A stretch of 64,000 nucleotides of DNA from the NCBI RefSeq assembly GCF_025822605.1, contig NZ_JACKTY010000040.1, positions 62,187 through 126,186 of the forward strand. The letters are read 5' to 3'. The stretch's first letter is position 1; each line of letters starts with the position of its first letter. This document shows, one piece after another, positions 8,765-18,115 of the stretch. Below the pieces are notes generated by a model. That model did no database searches, was not told the DNA's origin, and saw only the letters and a program-made list of their open reading frames with translations. A program made the position numbers and the translations under genes. The stretch is from Mycolicibacterium komossense (GTDB taxonomy: Bacteria; Actinomycetota; Actinomycetes; Mycobacteriales; Mycobacteriaceae).

Positions 8765-8810
8765 CACATCCGTAGCACCCGCGCATTCGTTACGTAGATG
8801 CGCTATGTCG
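8765..8810 (-). promoter_or_regulatory. 46-bp element shared with the mce promoter (P450 operon copy)
   Basis: Three conserved blocks on the plus strand, CACATCCGTAG (8765-8775), ACGTAGAT (8792-8799) and TGTCG (8806-8810), match the element at 18116-18161 with identical spacing (offsets 0, 27 and 41) and 32 of 46 identical bases. Its near edge is 78 bp upstream of the P450 ATG. It is likely a promoter plus activator site; the bound protein is unknown. Confidence 0.65.
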
Positions 8811-8829
8811 GCGGAGCGAGAGCGCGTTT

Positions 8830-10299
8830 TCATTGCCCACCCGGCGGCACCAGCATCGATTGCCAAGTCGGGTTCTTCGGCGCGTCCTGGGCAAGGTTGG
8901 CCTGGCTGTACGTCTTGCCGTCCGGCCCGACGTAGGTGCCGGTGGCCGGGTCGTACTGTGCCGCCGCAATCGCGGGCGGCGGCTGCGCCTCCGGGGCCGG
9001 CAGAGCTTGCGCGGCGTCCGCGGTCGGGTTGCGCGGCTGCGGCAGATCCTGCCCGGACAGCGTGGCGTTGGGGTCACCCTTCCAGATATCGCCGTTGTTC
9101 AGCGGAACGTACTGTTCGTCGCTCTCACACATCTTCGCGGTAGGCGCACGCTTGCCGGGCTTGGTCGGGCACGGGGTGTTACGGACTCCGCGGACCCCGA
9201 TCATCGAATCCTGGGGGACGCGGCAATACATGTCACCGGGTTGCCGTTCTGGGTAGTCGACCTGATCGGGAGTGCGCTGTTGTTGGGTGGGCAGGTAGCC
9301 CGTGACGCAGGGCGCCGGCAGATTGAGATTGAGGTTGAAGCTCAGGTACAGGCCGCGCACATCTTGTCGGGTATGGGCGTTGGGGACTGCCAGCGCGCCC
9401 TCGATCGCCACGCCTTGCGGTACCAGTACCAACAGTTGTTCGACGCTGGCGTTGTAGGTGACTGCCACGTCCGCGACGCCGGAGAGGTTGGCCAGGATGA
9501 TGGGAAGAGTGGGGCTGATCCTGTCGATCAGTTCACGGGCTCGGTCGGCGGCGACTCCGCCGTTCTGCAAGATACCGGCCACCGCCGCGTCGTTCGTCTT
9601 CAGCTGTGTCGAGATGGTGGCGACCTGACCGGCCCACGCCTTTATCGAGCGGGCGCTGTCGGTCTGGCTGTTCAGCACGGGCCCGGCCCCATCGATGAGG
9701 GTGGTCAACGAGTCCAGATTCTCGCGGGCGTCGATCGCGAGCGCGGTCGATCCCTTCACCAGGCGCGCCAGGTCCGGGCCCAGTCCTCCGACAGCGGTGT
9801 AGCTCTCGTTGACGAGTGTGCTCAGCTGGTCGTTCGGGATGGCTTCCAGACCGGTGTTGGCCGCGTCCAGCAGCGAATTGATATCCGGTGGCACTGAGGT
9901 GTCTACCGCCGCGATGACGTCGCCGTCCTTCAACGGCGCCGAATGTTCGCCGCGCGGAAGCAGTTCGACGTATTGTTCGCCGACCGCCGACATACTGTGC
10001 ACCTCAGCCTTGACGTCGGACGGTATATCGATATCTGACGTCAGCGAAAGGGTGGCCACCACACCGGTGGGAGAGAGCTTCACCTTCTGCACCCGACCCA
10101 CCTCGACCCCGCGGTAGGTGACGTTGCCGCTTGCGTACAGTCCGCCCGAGGTCGGCAGATCGAGTGTCACCGTGTACCGGCCGACACCGAAGAGCATTAC
10201 GGGCAGTTTGACGTAGCCGAAGATCATGATCGCCCCGGCGGCCACGCTGACGACCGTGAAGATGATCAGCTGCAACCTGATTCGTCTGCTCAGGCGCAT
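8830..10299 (-). CDS. mceF: Mce-family lipid-transport subunit, MceF position
   Basis: 489 residues with an N-terminal membrane anchor (about residues 9-30) and an MCE/MlaD domain (about 40-120) containing GGLYASGNVTYRGVEVGRV and SAVGEQYVELLPRG. A long helical region follows, then the MceF-type block DVRGLYLSFNLNLNLPAPCVTGYLP and a Pro-rich tail. It is the last gene of the operon, starting directly at the end of mceE. Mce proteins form a periplasm-spanning tube that feeds the YrbE permease; the imported lipid cannot be deduced. Confidence 0.95.
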   Translation of the reverse strand: MRLSRRIRLQLIIFTVVSVAAGAIMIFGYVKLPVMLFGVGRYTVTLDLPTSGGLYASGNVTYRGVEVGRVQKVKLSPTGVVATLSLTSDIDIPSDVKAEVHSMSAVGEQYVELLPRGEHSAPLKDGDVIAAVDTSVPPDINSLLDAANTGLEAIPNDQLSTLVNESYTAVGGLGPDLARLVKGSTALAIDARENLDSLTTLIDGAGPVLNSQTDSARSIKAWAGQVATISTQLKTNDAAVAGILQNGGVAADRARELIDRISPTLPIILANLSGVADVAVTYNASVEQLLVLVPQGVAIEGALAVPNAHTRQDVRGLYLSFNLNLNLPAPCVTGYLPTQQQRTPDQVDYPERQPGDMYCRVPQDSMIGVRGVRNTPCPTKPGKRAPTAKMCESDEQYVPLNNGDIWKGDPNATLSGQDLPQPRNPTADAAQALPAPEAQPPPAIAAAQYDPATGTYVGPDGKTYSQANLAQDAPKNPTWQSMLVPPGGQ

Positions 10300-11448
10300 C
10301 TACGGTCCCTGGTCGAAGTGGTAGGGCGCCACCAGCGGGTTGCCGGCGGTGTACGGGCTGGGCATCTGCCCGATGGTGCGACCCCACTGCATCTCGAGCT
10401 CGGTGAGTTTGCCCTCCCAGCGGGTACCGGTGAAGATCGATGAATCGAGACGGCTGAGAGTCAGATCGAAGATGGCGGTGAGGTTGCTGTAGTCACCCCG
10501 CATCCAGTTCAGCAACGTCTCTTTGGGCCATGGGAATGTCGAGAGCAGACTCAGTGACCGCGTCATGTCCGGGCCGGCGTCGGCCAACGCCTTCAGCACC
10601 GGGCCGAGATTGCGCAGGTTGGCCACCAGTGTGTCTCGCGTCTGGTTGGTCGCCTGGGCGGCCAATGCACTGAACTTGCCCAACTTGTCCAGGGCCTCGG
10701 TCAGGTTGTCCCGCTGGCGACTCAGCACCGCGAGTGCATCCGGGATCGTGCGTAAAGCGTTGTCGAGCACGGGTTTCTGGTCGGCGATCTGCCCGACGAG
10801 GCTGTTCAGACTGGTGTTCGCGCTGATGATGTCGTCGGTCTGGGCGTTGAGTTTGCCCATGAAGATGTCGAGTTGGGAGATGAAACTGCGCAAATCCTGT
10901 TCTCGGCCGGCGAACGCGGTGGCGAATGCCTCGGTGATGTCTTGGAGCTGCCCGATGCCGCCGCCGTTGAGCAACAGTGACAGTGCCCCCAGCGTCTGCT
11001 CGGTGGTCGGGTAGCTGCTCGAACGGGACAGCGGGATCAGGGAACCATCGCGTAAACGGCCGACCGGCGGTTCGGTGGTCGGCGGCGCCAGTTCGATGTG
11101 CAAGGTGCCGAGCAGGCTGGTTTGGCCGACCTCGGCCGTCGCGTTCCCGGGCAGGTCGACATCTCCGTTGATCCGCATGGTCACCAGCGCATTCCAGCCC
11201 TGCCGTTCGATTCTGGTGATATGGCCGACGGTGACGTCTCCGACGCGAACCCGCTGGTTCTGTTGGATGTTGGTGACGTCCGGCATCTGCGCCTCGACCT
11301 CGAATGACCCCGGCCCATTGCCCTCGCTACCGGGCAGCGGCAACGAGTTGGCACCTTGCCAACGGGCACAACCGGGCAGCAGGGCGATTGTCGCGACGGC
11401 TACGGGCACGACCACCGGGGCGATGAGCCGCATCGACCTCGTCGTCAT
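10300..11448 (-). CDS. mceE: Mce-family lipoprotein subunit, MceE position
   Basis: 382 residues from the ATG at 11448, whose first bases overlap the mceD stop. A signal sequence ends in the lipobox ALLPGC (lipidated Cys about residue 27), as is typical of the LprK/MceE subunit. The MCE domain follows with NQRVRVGDVTVGHI and GQTSLLGTLHIELAPP. A long helical domain (about residues 150-330) and a short C-terminal tail complete it. The frame extends 107 codons further upstream, but only over mceD. Confidence 0.95.
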   Translation of the reverse strand: MTTRSMRLIAPVVVPVAVATIALLPGCARWQGANSLPLPGSEGNGPGSFEVEAQMPDVTNIQQNQRVRVGDVTVGHITRIERQGWNALVTMRINGDVDLPGNATAEVGQTSLLGTLHIELAPPTTEPPVGRLRDGSLIPLSRSSSYPTTEQTLGALSLLLNGGGIGQLQDITEAFATAFAGREQDLRSFISQLDIFMGKLNAQTDDIISANTSLNSLVGQIADQKPVLDNALRTIPDALAVLSRQRDNLTEALDKLGKFSALAAQATNQTRDTLVANLRNLGPVLKALADAGPDMTRSLSLLSTFPWPKETLLNWMRGDYSNLTAIFDLTLSRLDSSIFTGTRWEGKLTELEMQWGRTIGQMPSPYTAGNPLVAPYHFDQGP

Positions 11449-12743
11449 GACCCACCTGCCGTTGGCACCATCATTCCGCTCAGCCCCTGGCCGGGGTCGG
11501 TGGCGGTGGGCTGGGGTGCGGGTTCGGGTGCAGGTGCAGGTGCGAGCTCGACCGGCGCCGGGCTCGCCGGCGGCGGGTCCGGCCGCAACCAGTCCTCGCT
11601 GTAGGTGACCTCGTTCGGCCGCGCCTGCGCACCGACAAAAGGGTTGAGACCCACCGGCGGGAAGTTGAACTGACGGTTCTTCACGATCGGGGCCAGGTAT
11701 TGCGCACACAGTTTGGCCGACTGTTGCGCGTTCAGCCGCGACGCGGCCTGGACTGCGCCACACAACCACGACACCGGATTGGCGAAGTTGTTCAGAGCGA
11801 GTGCGCCGGTGAGCGCGTTCTGCGCAGGCTGGTAGACGTTGACGAAGTTCTGAAATGTGGTGGGGGCGATGTGCAGCAACTGCTCGATGTCATCCTTGCT
11901 CTGGCCCAGGGCGGTCGCGATCGACGCGAGCTTGTCCGAGGTGGCACCCATCGTCTCGGTGTTATCGGCCAGGAAGCCGCTGACGTCGGTCACGGCCGTG
12001 TTGAGATCGCTGACGGCCCGACCGACCTCGTTGGGCGCATTGGCGAAAAGCAGGCTCACGGAGTCGAGATTCCCGTTGAGCGCACGCATGACGTCGGTAC
12101 TGGCCTCGAGCGCGGACACCAGCGTCGAGAGGTTCGCGACCGTGCCGAAGATATCGCGGCTGTGGTCGCCGAGCGCCGAAAAGGCTTGTGACATCTTGAT
12201 GATCGCGTCACGGATGTTGCCGCCCTGCCCCCGTAGGTTGTCGGCTGCGGTATCGACGAAGGCGCCGAGCGGGCTGACCCCACCCGGCTCGGTGGGCTGC
12301 ATTGTCTCGGTCAGCTTCTGTAACTGTTCCCGGAAGTCGTCCCACTCCACCGGCACGACGGTCCGATTCTGTGGGATCACACCACCCGATGGCAGCTGCG
12401 GTCCGCCGGTATAGGCGGGCGTCAGCTGTATCGCCCTGGCGCTGACCAGCGACGGCGACAGAATCGCCGCGTGCACCTCGGCAGGTACCTGGTATTTCTT
12501 GCTGACCCAGAAGGTGACCTTGACACGCTCGGGCTGGGGCTCGATGGCGTCAATCCTGCCGACCGGAACACCCAGGATGCGGATATCGTCGCCCGGGAAG
12601 ATGCCGATGCTGTTGTCGAAATACGCAGTGAGGTCGGTGCGGTTCCCGACGCTGTCGGTGCGCACCACTAACGCGATACCGGCGATCAAGAGCAGGGCCA
12701 GCGCTGCCGCGCAGCCCGACCTCAGCGTTCGGCGGTTGATCAC
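11445..12743 (-). CDS. mceD: Mce-family lipid-transport subunit, MceD position
   Basis: 432 residues from a GTG overlapping the mceC stop (GTGA). An N-terminal anchor (CAAALALLLIAGIALVV) precedes the MCE domain with FPGDDIRILGVPVGRI and SPSLVSARAIQLTPAY. The helical domain is followed by a Pro/Ala-rich tail (APAPAPEPAPQPT). Fourth mce gene in the normal A-F order and translationally coupled to both neighbours. Confidence 0.95.
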   Translation of the reverse strand: MINRRTLRSGCAAALALLLIAGIALVVRTDSVGNRTDLTAYFDNSIGIFPGDDIRILGVPVGRIDAIEPQPERVKVTFWVSKKYQVPAEVHAAILSPSLVSARAIQLTPAYTGGPQLPSGGVIPQNRTVVPVEWDDFREQLQKLTETMQPTEPGGVSPLGAFVDTAADNLRGQGGNIRDAIIKMSQAFSALGDHSRDIFGTVANLSTLVSALEASTDVMRALNGNLDSVSLLFANAPNEVGRAVSDLNTAVTDVSGFLADNTETMGATSDKLASIATALGQSKDDIEQLLHIAPTTFQNFVNVYQPAQNALTGALALNNFANPVSWLCGAVQAASRLNAQQSAKLCAQYLAPIVKNRQFNFPPVGLNPFVGAQARPNEVTYSEDWLRPDPPPASPAPVELAPAPAPEPAPQPTATDPGQGLSGMMVPTAGGS

Positions 12744-14017
12744 TGCCCCGCCTCACTGGGTGCGGGGTCTGCAGTGACGGGCTCCGGGGTGGGAGCCGGA
12801 CCGATGACAGCCGGCGGCCCTGGCGGCGGTCCCCCTGGCTGCGGAGCAGGCACGGGCTCGCGGTAGGGGTAACGCGCGTCACCTGGTCTTCCCGTAATCG
12901 CCTCGGGGACCGACAGATTCGATTCACCACCCTGACCCGTTCGTGGGAACGGAACGGGCAGCGCCGGAGTGGCCCGCTGACCTACCTGAGGATCGCCGAG
13001 TTGGGATGGCAGAAGCACATTGGGGTCAAGCCCCAGATCGGAGAAGGCGGCGTCGATGAAGGGCTGGACGAACTGGCCGGGTAGGAGATTCGCCAGATAC
13101 GCTTTGAAGAACGGACCTGATGAGAGTGCCTCACCGAACGACATCGCATAGGAATTGAGCATCTTGATCGATTTCTGCGCGTTTTCCTTGTACTTGTCAA
13201 CGATCGCGAGCACCCCGTTCAGTTTGTCCAGGGCCGGTCGCAGAGTGCCGCGATTGTCGTCGACGAATCCGGATAGCTGAGTCGACAGCGCAGACAGGTG
13301 CCCGGCGATCGTGTCCAGTGCACCGCTCTGGGTCTGCAGAGTGACCAGCAGCGAGTTGGTGCTCTGGATCAAGCTCGCGACGTCACCACTACGTTGCGCC
13401 AGAACGGTCGTCGCCTTCTCCGCATTGCTCAGCAGACTCCGCAACTGTTCGTCGCGCCTGCCCAGCGTGTCGGAGAAGCGCGCGACACCGGCTACTGCGG
13501 ACTGCAGGTCGGCCGGCGTGTTCTTGAAGGTATCTGCAAGCGTGCCAAGCGAATTCGATAGCTTCTCAGTGTTGAGCCCGTCGATGACAGTGGCCAAATC
13601 ACCGAGGGCGTCGGGAAGCTGATACGGCGGACGGGTCCGATCCAACGGAATCGGCGCGCTCAGCTGACCTGATCCGCGCGGAGAGAGCTCCATCACCTTG
13701 GATCCCAGCAGCGTTCGCACTGTGATGGCAGCCTCCGTGCGGTCGCCCAGCGGCATACTCTTGTCGACTTGGAACGTGACGATCACCCGGTCGCGGTCGA
13801 GCTCGACATCGGTGACCTGGCCGACCTTGAATCCGGACACCGAGACCGGAGCGCCGGTCGAGATCCCACCGGTCTCGCTGAAATACGCCGAGTAGGTGCG
13901 GTCGTCGTCGAAGAAAGGCAGCTTCTTGTATTGCAGCGCGCCGATGAGTAGTGCGACGGCCACCGCGGTACCGACCACCCCGACGACGGCGGGGTTGCGC
14001 TCAGAGAACAGCTTCAC
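12740..14017 (-). CDS. mceC: Mce-family lipid-transport subunit, MceC position
   Basis: 425 residues from the GTG at 14017, which overlaps the mceB stop (GTGA); an in-frame GTG at 14029 sits right beside a GGGAGG and is an alternative. The N-terminus KLFSERNPAVVGVVG leads into the anchor helix. The MCE domain has GGISTGAPVSVSGFKVGQV and LLGSKVMELSPRGSG. A helical region and a C-terminal Pro-rich tail (about residues 385-420) follow. Sequence alone does not assign it to any of the numbered mce1-4 operons. Confidence 0.95.
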   Translation of the reverse strand: MKLFSERNPAVVGVVGTAVAVALLIGALQYKKLPFFDDDRTYSAYFSETGGISTGAPVSVSGFKVGQVTDVELDRDRVIVTFQVDKSMPLGDRTEAAITVRTLLGSKVMELSPRGSGQLSAPIPLDRTRPPYQLPDALGDLATVIDGLNTEKLSNSLGTLADTFKNTPADLQSAVAGVARFSDTLGRRDEQLRSLLSNAEKATTVLAQRSGDVASLIQSTNSLLVTLQTQSGALDTIAGHLSALSTQLSGFVDDNRGTLRPALDKLNGVLAIVDKYKENAQKSIKMLNSYAMSFGEALSSGPFFKAYLANLLPGQFVQPFIDAAFSDLGLDPNVLLPSQLGDPQVGQRATPALPVPFPRTGQGGESNLSVPEAITGRPGDARYPYREPVPAPQPGGPPPGPPAVIGPAPTPEPVTADPAPSEAGQ

Positions 14018-15042
14018 TTCGGCGCGCACCTCCCGGTGGCCTGCCCGGCGATCTTCACATACACCGGCTGGCCGCCTTTGCCATTGACCTTCAGAAACAG
14101 GTCGCACAGGTAGAAGCTGAAGAAGTCGCCGTAGAGTCCCTGACGGGCGAGCCCCCGGTAAGCGTCTGGCAGGGTGTCCAAGAGATGGTCGAGATAGTCC
14201 CGGTCGGCCATGCCCAGTGTTGCGACCCGATCGGTCTGGTCGACGACGGTCTTGACCGGTGGGCGGGCCTGGCGCATCAGTTCGGCGACGGATGATGCGG
14301 CGGCATCGGTGTACGCGATGCCCGCGGTGATGTCGTTCTGATGCGCGGACAGACCTTTGACGAGGTCCGACACCGAAGTCCACGCCTTGTCGAACTGCCT
14401 GTTCTGGTCGGCGAGCGACCCGAGTACCACGTTCAGGTTGTGGATCACCTGGCCGATCAGGTCATCCCGATCGGCCAGTGTTCCGGTCAACTGGGCGGTC
14501 TGCGCGAGAAAGGAGCCGATGGTGGATCCCTGGCCCTGAAAGACCTGAATCAGTTTCCCCGTAAGAGCATTGACCTGTTCTGGGTCCAGCGCCCGGAACA
14601 ACGGGCGGAAGCCACCGATGAGCGCGTCGAGATCCACCGACGGTTCGGTATTGGCCAGCGGAATGGTGTGCCCGGGTTCGATTCTCTGCAGCGCGCCGGC
14701 ACCCGCCCTCAGCTCCAGATACCGGTCGCCGAGTGGGTTGTCCCACCGGATCAGCGCCCTCGACCCCTGGGTGAGCACGACGGACTCTTCTGCACCGAAC
14801 TCGACGGTGACGATGGTGTCGGGACGGATGGAGATGTGTTTGACCTTGCCGACTTCCACGCCGGCGATCCGGACGAAGTCACCCGTCTTGAGTCCGGTGA
14901 CATTGCTGAACTCGGCCCGGTAGACGTTCTCCTGCTGGAAGCGGAGTTGGGCGAAGATCGCGAAGATCGCGAACGTGCCAACCAGACACACCGCTACGAA
15001 CACTGCGAAACGCCACACGGCGCCTGACAGGTTGTTTCTCAC
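14014..15042 (-). CDS. mceB: Mce-family lipid-transport subunit, MceB position
   Basis: 342 residues from the GTG at 15042 (VRNNLSGAVWRF), with AGGAG 8 nt upstream. The frame runs on for 81 codons upstream but without recognisable sequence and over the mceA end. The anchor helix (about residues 10-32) precedes an MCE domain with GLKTGDFVRIAGVEVGKV and NPLGDRYLELRAG. The C-terminus lacks the Pro-rich tail of its neighbours and ends in LFLKVNGKGGQPVYVKIAGQ, as is usual for MceB. Confidence 0.95.
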   Translation of the reverse strand: MRNNLSGAVWRFAVFVAVCLVGTFAIFAIFAQLRFQQENVYRAEFSNVTGLKTGDFVRIAGVEVGKVKHISIRPDTIVTVEFGAEESVVLTQGSRALIRWDNPLGDRYLELRAGAGALQRIEPGHTIPLANTEPSVDLDALIGGFRPLFRALDPEQVNALTGKLIQVFQGQGSTIGSFLAQTAQLTGTLADRDDLIGQVIHNLNVVLGSLADQNRQFDKAWTSVSDLVKGLSAHQNDITAGIAYTDAAASSVAELMRQARPPVKTVVDQTDRVATLGMADRDYLDHLLDTLPDAYRGLARQGLYGDFFSFYLCDLFLKVNGKGGQPVYVKIAGQATGRCAPK

Positions 15043-15080
15043 GGCTGCTCCTCGTCGGTGGGGTTGCGGGCGAACGGCGA

Positions 15081-16397
15081 TCAGGGCGGAGGCGGTGTCC
15101 CGTCCGGGCCGAATGTCGACGCTCCATAGGGCGGCGCGCCCGGATACGGGATCGGCCCGACGGCGGGGGGACCGCCGCCATGAACCCGCGGTGGCTCCGG
15201 ATTGCCCTTGGTGATCGGCAGCCAGTTGACCAACCACGGATGCCCGATACCGGGATTGGGCCGGATGTCCACACCGGTCCCCCACCCGGTGTCGGTCACG
15301 ATCTGTCGAACCGGGAAGCTCTTACTCGGGTCAGGCAGCGATCCGCACCCCGGCTGGCCGCCCGGACCGCCCCTGGCCGCAACGATCGGCAGGTTGTCGG
15401 GATATCGGTAGGCGTCGTCTCCGGGCAGCAACGCAGCGTCGAGGATGATGGATCTGCCATTGCCGCCGGCCCCGGCGTACCCCCCGTTCTTGAGGAACCA
15501 CACTGCTCCCTGCAGCGTGCAGGTGATCTCGGGGCCGTATTTCAGCAACAGACCGGTAGTCGGCACCAGGGCGTCGGAGAGGTGCGTCAGGCCGTCGGTA
15601 TTGGCACCGAGCAGCTCGGTGCCGCTGCGCGAGAACCCGATACTGCTGAGCAACAATGCATTCAGCGAATCGGCATGTCTCGTGATCGTCGAACCGGTGG
15701 TACTGGCGGAGTCGAGAATCTTCATGATGTCCTGTGCCACAGCGCTGTAGGCATCGCTGAAGCCGCCTAGTGCCCGCCAGTCGGTGGCGACGGTGTCCAT
15801 TCTCGGATTGATCGCCAGCAGGACCTGGTTGGCGTCGGTGGTGGCCACTCCGATGCGCTCGCCCTGGCCCCGGACTGCATCGGCGAGTGCAGTCAACGTG
15901 GCGTTGAGCTTCGTCGGGTCGAGTTTGGCGATGAGGTTGTGGAGGTTCTCGAACACAGTGTTGACCTCGGTGCTCACATTTCGCGACGTGAGCACGGTGC
16001 CGGCCGAGAGACGTTGCGGGCTGGGATCATCCGGGTAGATCAAGTCGACATACTTGGCGCCGAAAGCGGTGGTGGCTTTGATCTGTGCGCCCACGTTGGC
16101 CGGGATGTCCGCAACCGCGTCAGACGAAAGGTCCAGCCGGATGGTGACATTGCGGCCGGTACCGGAGACCGAGGCGACGCGCCCCACCTGAACGCCGCGC
16201 ATCTTGACCTTGCCACCCGACTCCAAGACAAGTCCGGACCGGTCCGATGTCAGTGTGACGGGCACAAAGGTGCGGAGTGCACCGGTGAACAGCACGACAG
16301 TCATCAAGACCAACGCCACGACCAGCACCAGGAGAATCACCGTCCACCAGGCCGGCTTGATACGCATGACTTCTCGATCGTCGAACACGGGCATCAC
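15081..16397 (-). CDS. mceA: Mce-family lipid-transport subunit, MceA position
   Basis: 438 residues. The first codon is GTG at 16397, overlapping the yrbEB stop; an ATG follows directly at 16394. The anchor helix (WWTVILLVLVVALVLMTVV) is followed by the MCE domain with SGGKVKMRGVQVGRV and FGAKYVDLIYP. The MceA-specific C-terminal half includes SFPVRQIVTDTGWGTG, and the protein ends in a Pro/Gly-rich tail. First mce subunit after the two permeases, in the canonical order. Confidence 0.95.
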   Translation of the reverse strand: MMPVFDDREVMRIKPAWWTVILLVLVVALVLMTVVLFTGALRTFVPVTLTSDRSGLVLESGGKVKMRGVQVGRVASVSGTGRNVTIRLDLSSDAVADIPANVGAQIKATTAFGAKYVDLIYPDDPSPQRLSAGTVLTSRNVSTEVNTVFENLHNLIAKLDPTKLNATLTALADAVRGQGERIGVATTDANQVLLAINPRMDTVATDWRALGGFSDAYSAVAQDIMKILDSASTTGSTITRHADSLNALLLSSIGFSRSGTELLGANTDGLTHLSDALVPTTGLLLKYGPEITCTLQGAVWFLKNGGYAGAGGNGRSIILDAALLPGDDAYRYPDNLPIVAARGGPGGQPGCGSLPDPSKSFPVRQIVTDTGWGTGVDIRPNPGIGHPWLVNWLPITKGNPEPPRVHGGGPPAVGPIPYPGAPPYGASTFGPDGTPPPP

Positions 16398-17248
16398 CCG
16401 GCCAGGTCGAAGTTGCCGGACTGGCCGTACACCGACAGGGTGATGACGACAGAGACGAATGCCGTGGCGATCAGTGATGTGCGCACCGCCCGTCCGACCG
16501 CCTCACCCACGCCTGCCGGACCGCCGCTGGCGGTGAATCCGTAGTAGGTGTGGACCAGCATGACGACGATCCCGACGACGACCGACTGGAGAAGCGACCA
16601 GAGAATGTCGGTGGAGTGCAGGAAGGTGGTGAAGTAGTGGTCGTACACGCCGGTGGACTGGCCGTATCCGAAGGTCGTTCCGGTGCGGGCAGCGAAGAAC
16701 GATGCCAACACCGCTATGCAGTACAGGGGGATGACGACGATGACGCCGGCGATCACCCGGGTGGATGCCAGGTAGGCGATCGACCGGATGCCCATCACCT
16801 CGAGGGCATCGATCTCCTCACTGATCCGCATGGCGCCCAGCTGGGCCGTCGCGCCCGCACCGATGGTCGCGGCCAGGCCGATCCCCGCGACAACGGGGGC
16901 GATGATGCGGACGTTGGCGTAGGCCGAGATGAAGCCGGTCAGGGCTTCGACTCCGATTCCCGCCAGTGAGTTGTAGCCCTGGACCGCGATGATCGCCCCG
17001 GCCGACAAGGTGAGAAACGCGATGATGACGACCGTTCCGCCGATGACGGCCAGCGCACCCGTGCCCAGACTCATCTGCGCGATGAGGCGAACGATCTCGA
17101 GTTTGTAATGTGCGAACGCGTTTCGGATCTCGCCGATGGTTCTGGCATAGAACGCCATCTGCCATCCGACGCCTTCCCATCCGTCGTGCAGTGTGCTCCG
17201 GAAGCGCCGCAGCAGGGACCAACCCCGGCTCGCACCGGTACTGGTCAT
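16394..17248 (-). CDS. yrbEB: YrbE/MlaE-type permease of the mce transporter, YrbEB
   Basis: 284 residues from the ATG at 17248, overlapping the yrbEA stop (ATGA); the open frame continues upstream only across yrbEA. Five to six hydrophobic segments and the family signatures GAGATAQLGAMRISEEIDALEVMGI (coupling region for the MceG/MlaF ATPase, quoted here in two parts: GAGATAQLGAMRISEE and IDALEVMGI) and TASGGPAGVGEAVGRAVRTS near the C-terminus. It forms the inner-membrane permease with YrbEA. The MceG ATPase is not in the window. Confidence 0.96.
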   Translation of the reverse strand: MTSTGASRGWSLLRRFRSTLHDGWEGVGWQMAFYARTIGEIRNAFAHYKLEIVRLIAQMSLGTGALAVIGGTVVIIAFLTLSAGAIIAVQGYNSLAGIGVEALTGFISAYANVRIIAPVVAGIGLAATIGAGATAQLGAMRISEEIDALEVMGIRSIAYLASTRVIAGVIVVIPLYCIAVLASFFAARTGTTFGYGQSTGVYDHYFTTFLHSTDILWSLLQSVVVGIVVMLVHTYYGFTASGGPAGVGEAVGRAVRTSLIATAFVSVVITLSVYGQSGNFDLAG

Positions 17249-18045
17249 TGGGCAGCCTGCACGCCGACGGCGGTCGCGACGACATTGATGAAGAACAGCG
17301 CCATGAACGACAGCACGACGGTTTCGTTGACCGCGTTTCCGACACCGGCAGGTCCCCCGCCCACGGAGATGCCCTTGTAACAGGCGATGAGGCTGGCGGC
17401 CAGTCCGAACAGCGCGGCCTTGCACAGCGCAACGATGACCTCGACGGGCCCCGTGAGGATCGTCATCCCTGCGGCGAAAGCTCCGGGTGTAACGTGCTGC
17501 ACGTATACCGAGAACACGAAGCCACCGGACAGACCGATCACCGACACAGTCGAATTGAGCAGCAGCGCAACAAGTGTCGCAGCCAGTACGCGTGGGACGA
17601 CGAGGGTCTGAATCGGATTGATCCCCAGCACCCGCAACGCGTCCAGTTCCTCCCGAATCGTCCTGGCACCGAGGTCGGCGCACATCGCCGTCGCACCCGC
17701 GCCGGCGACGACGAGCACGGTGACGATGGGTCCGATCTGGGTGATGGCACCCAACGCGGCGCCGGTACCCGAGTAGTCGGCGGCGCCGAACTCGATCAGC
17801 AGGATGTTGAGGACGAACACGGTCAGCACCGTGAACGGAACCGCCAGCATGATCGTCGGCACGATCGACACCCGCGCCACGAACCAGCTCTGCAGCAGGA
17901 ACTCCCGCCAGGCGAACGGCGACCTGAACATCAGCAGGAAGGTGTCCAGGCACATCGCAACGAAGCCGCCGACGGCACGCGCAGGCTTGCACAGTGCCCC
18001 AGCCCCGCTCGGAACGCGGTTCAGTGCGAATCGCAAGGTAGCCAA
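17245..18045 (-). CDS. yrbEA: YrbE/MlaE-type permease of the mce transporter, YrbEA
   Basis: 266 residues from a TTG at 18045, with GGAGG 9-10 nt upstream that supports this unusual start. MlaE-family signatures are present: GAGATAMCADLGARTIREE followed by LDALRVLGINP, and ISVGGGPAGVGNAVNETVVLS at the C-terminus. First gene of the eight-gene operon; the conserved 46-bp element ends 71 bp upstream. It works in the cytoplasmic membrane with YrbEB and the six Mce proteins. Confidence 0.95.
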   Translation of the reverse strand: MATLRFALNRVPSGAGALCKPARAVGGFVAMCLDTFLLMFRSPFAWREFLLQSWFVARVSIVPTIMLAVPFTVLTVFVLNILLIEFGAADYSGTGAALGAITQIGPIVTVLVVAGAGATAMCADLGARTIREELDALRVLGINPIQTLVVPRVLAATLVALLLNSTVSVIGLSGGFVFSVYVQHVTPGAFAAGMTILTGPVEVIVALCKAALFGLAASLIACYKGISVGGGPAGVGNAVNETVVLSFMALFFINVVATAVGVQAAQ

Positions 18046-18115
18046 CGCTTGTGACCTCCGCTGTTCGCTATCCGTGTGGGGGATTCACTACAGAATGCGG
18101 CTCCCGCTCTGGCCA

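Noticed and set aside
8833..9897. 354-residue open frame on the plus strand
   Set aside because: Antisense to mceF; no motifs.
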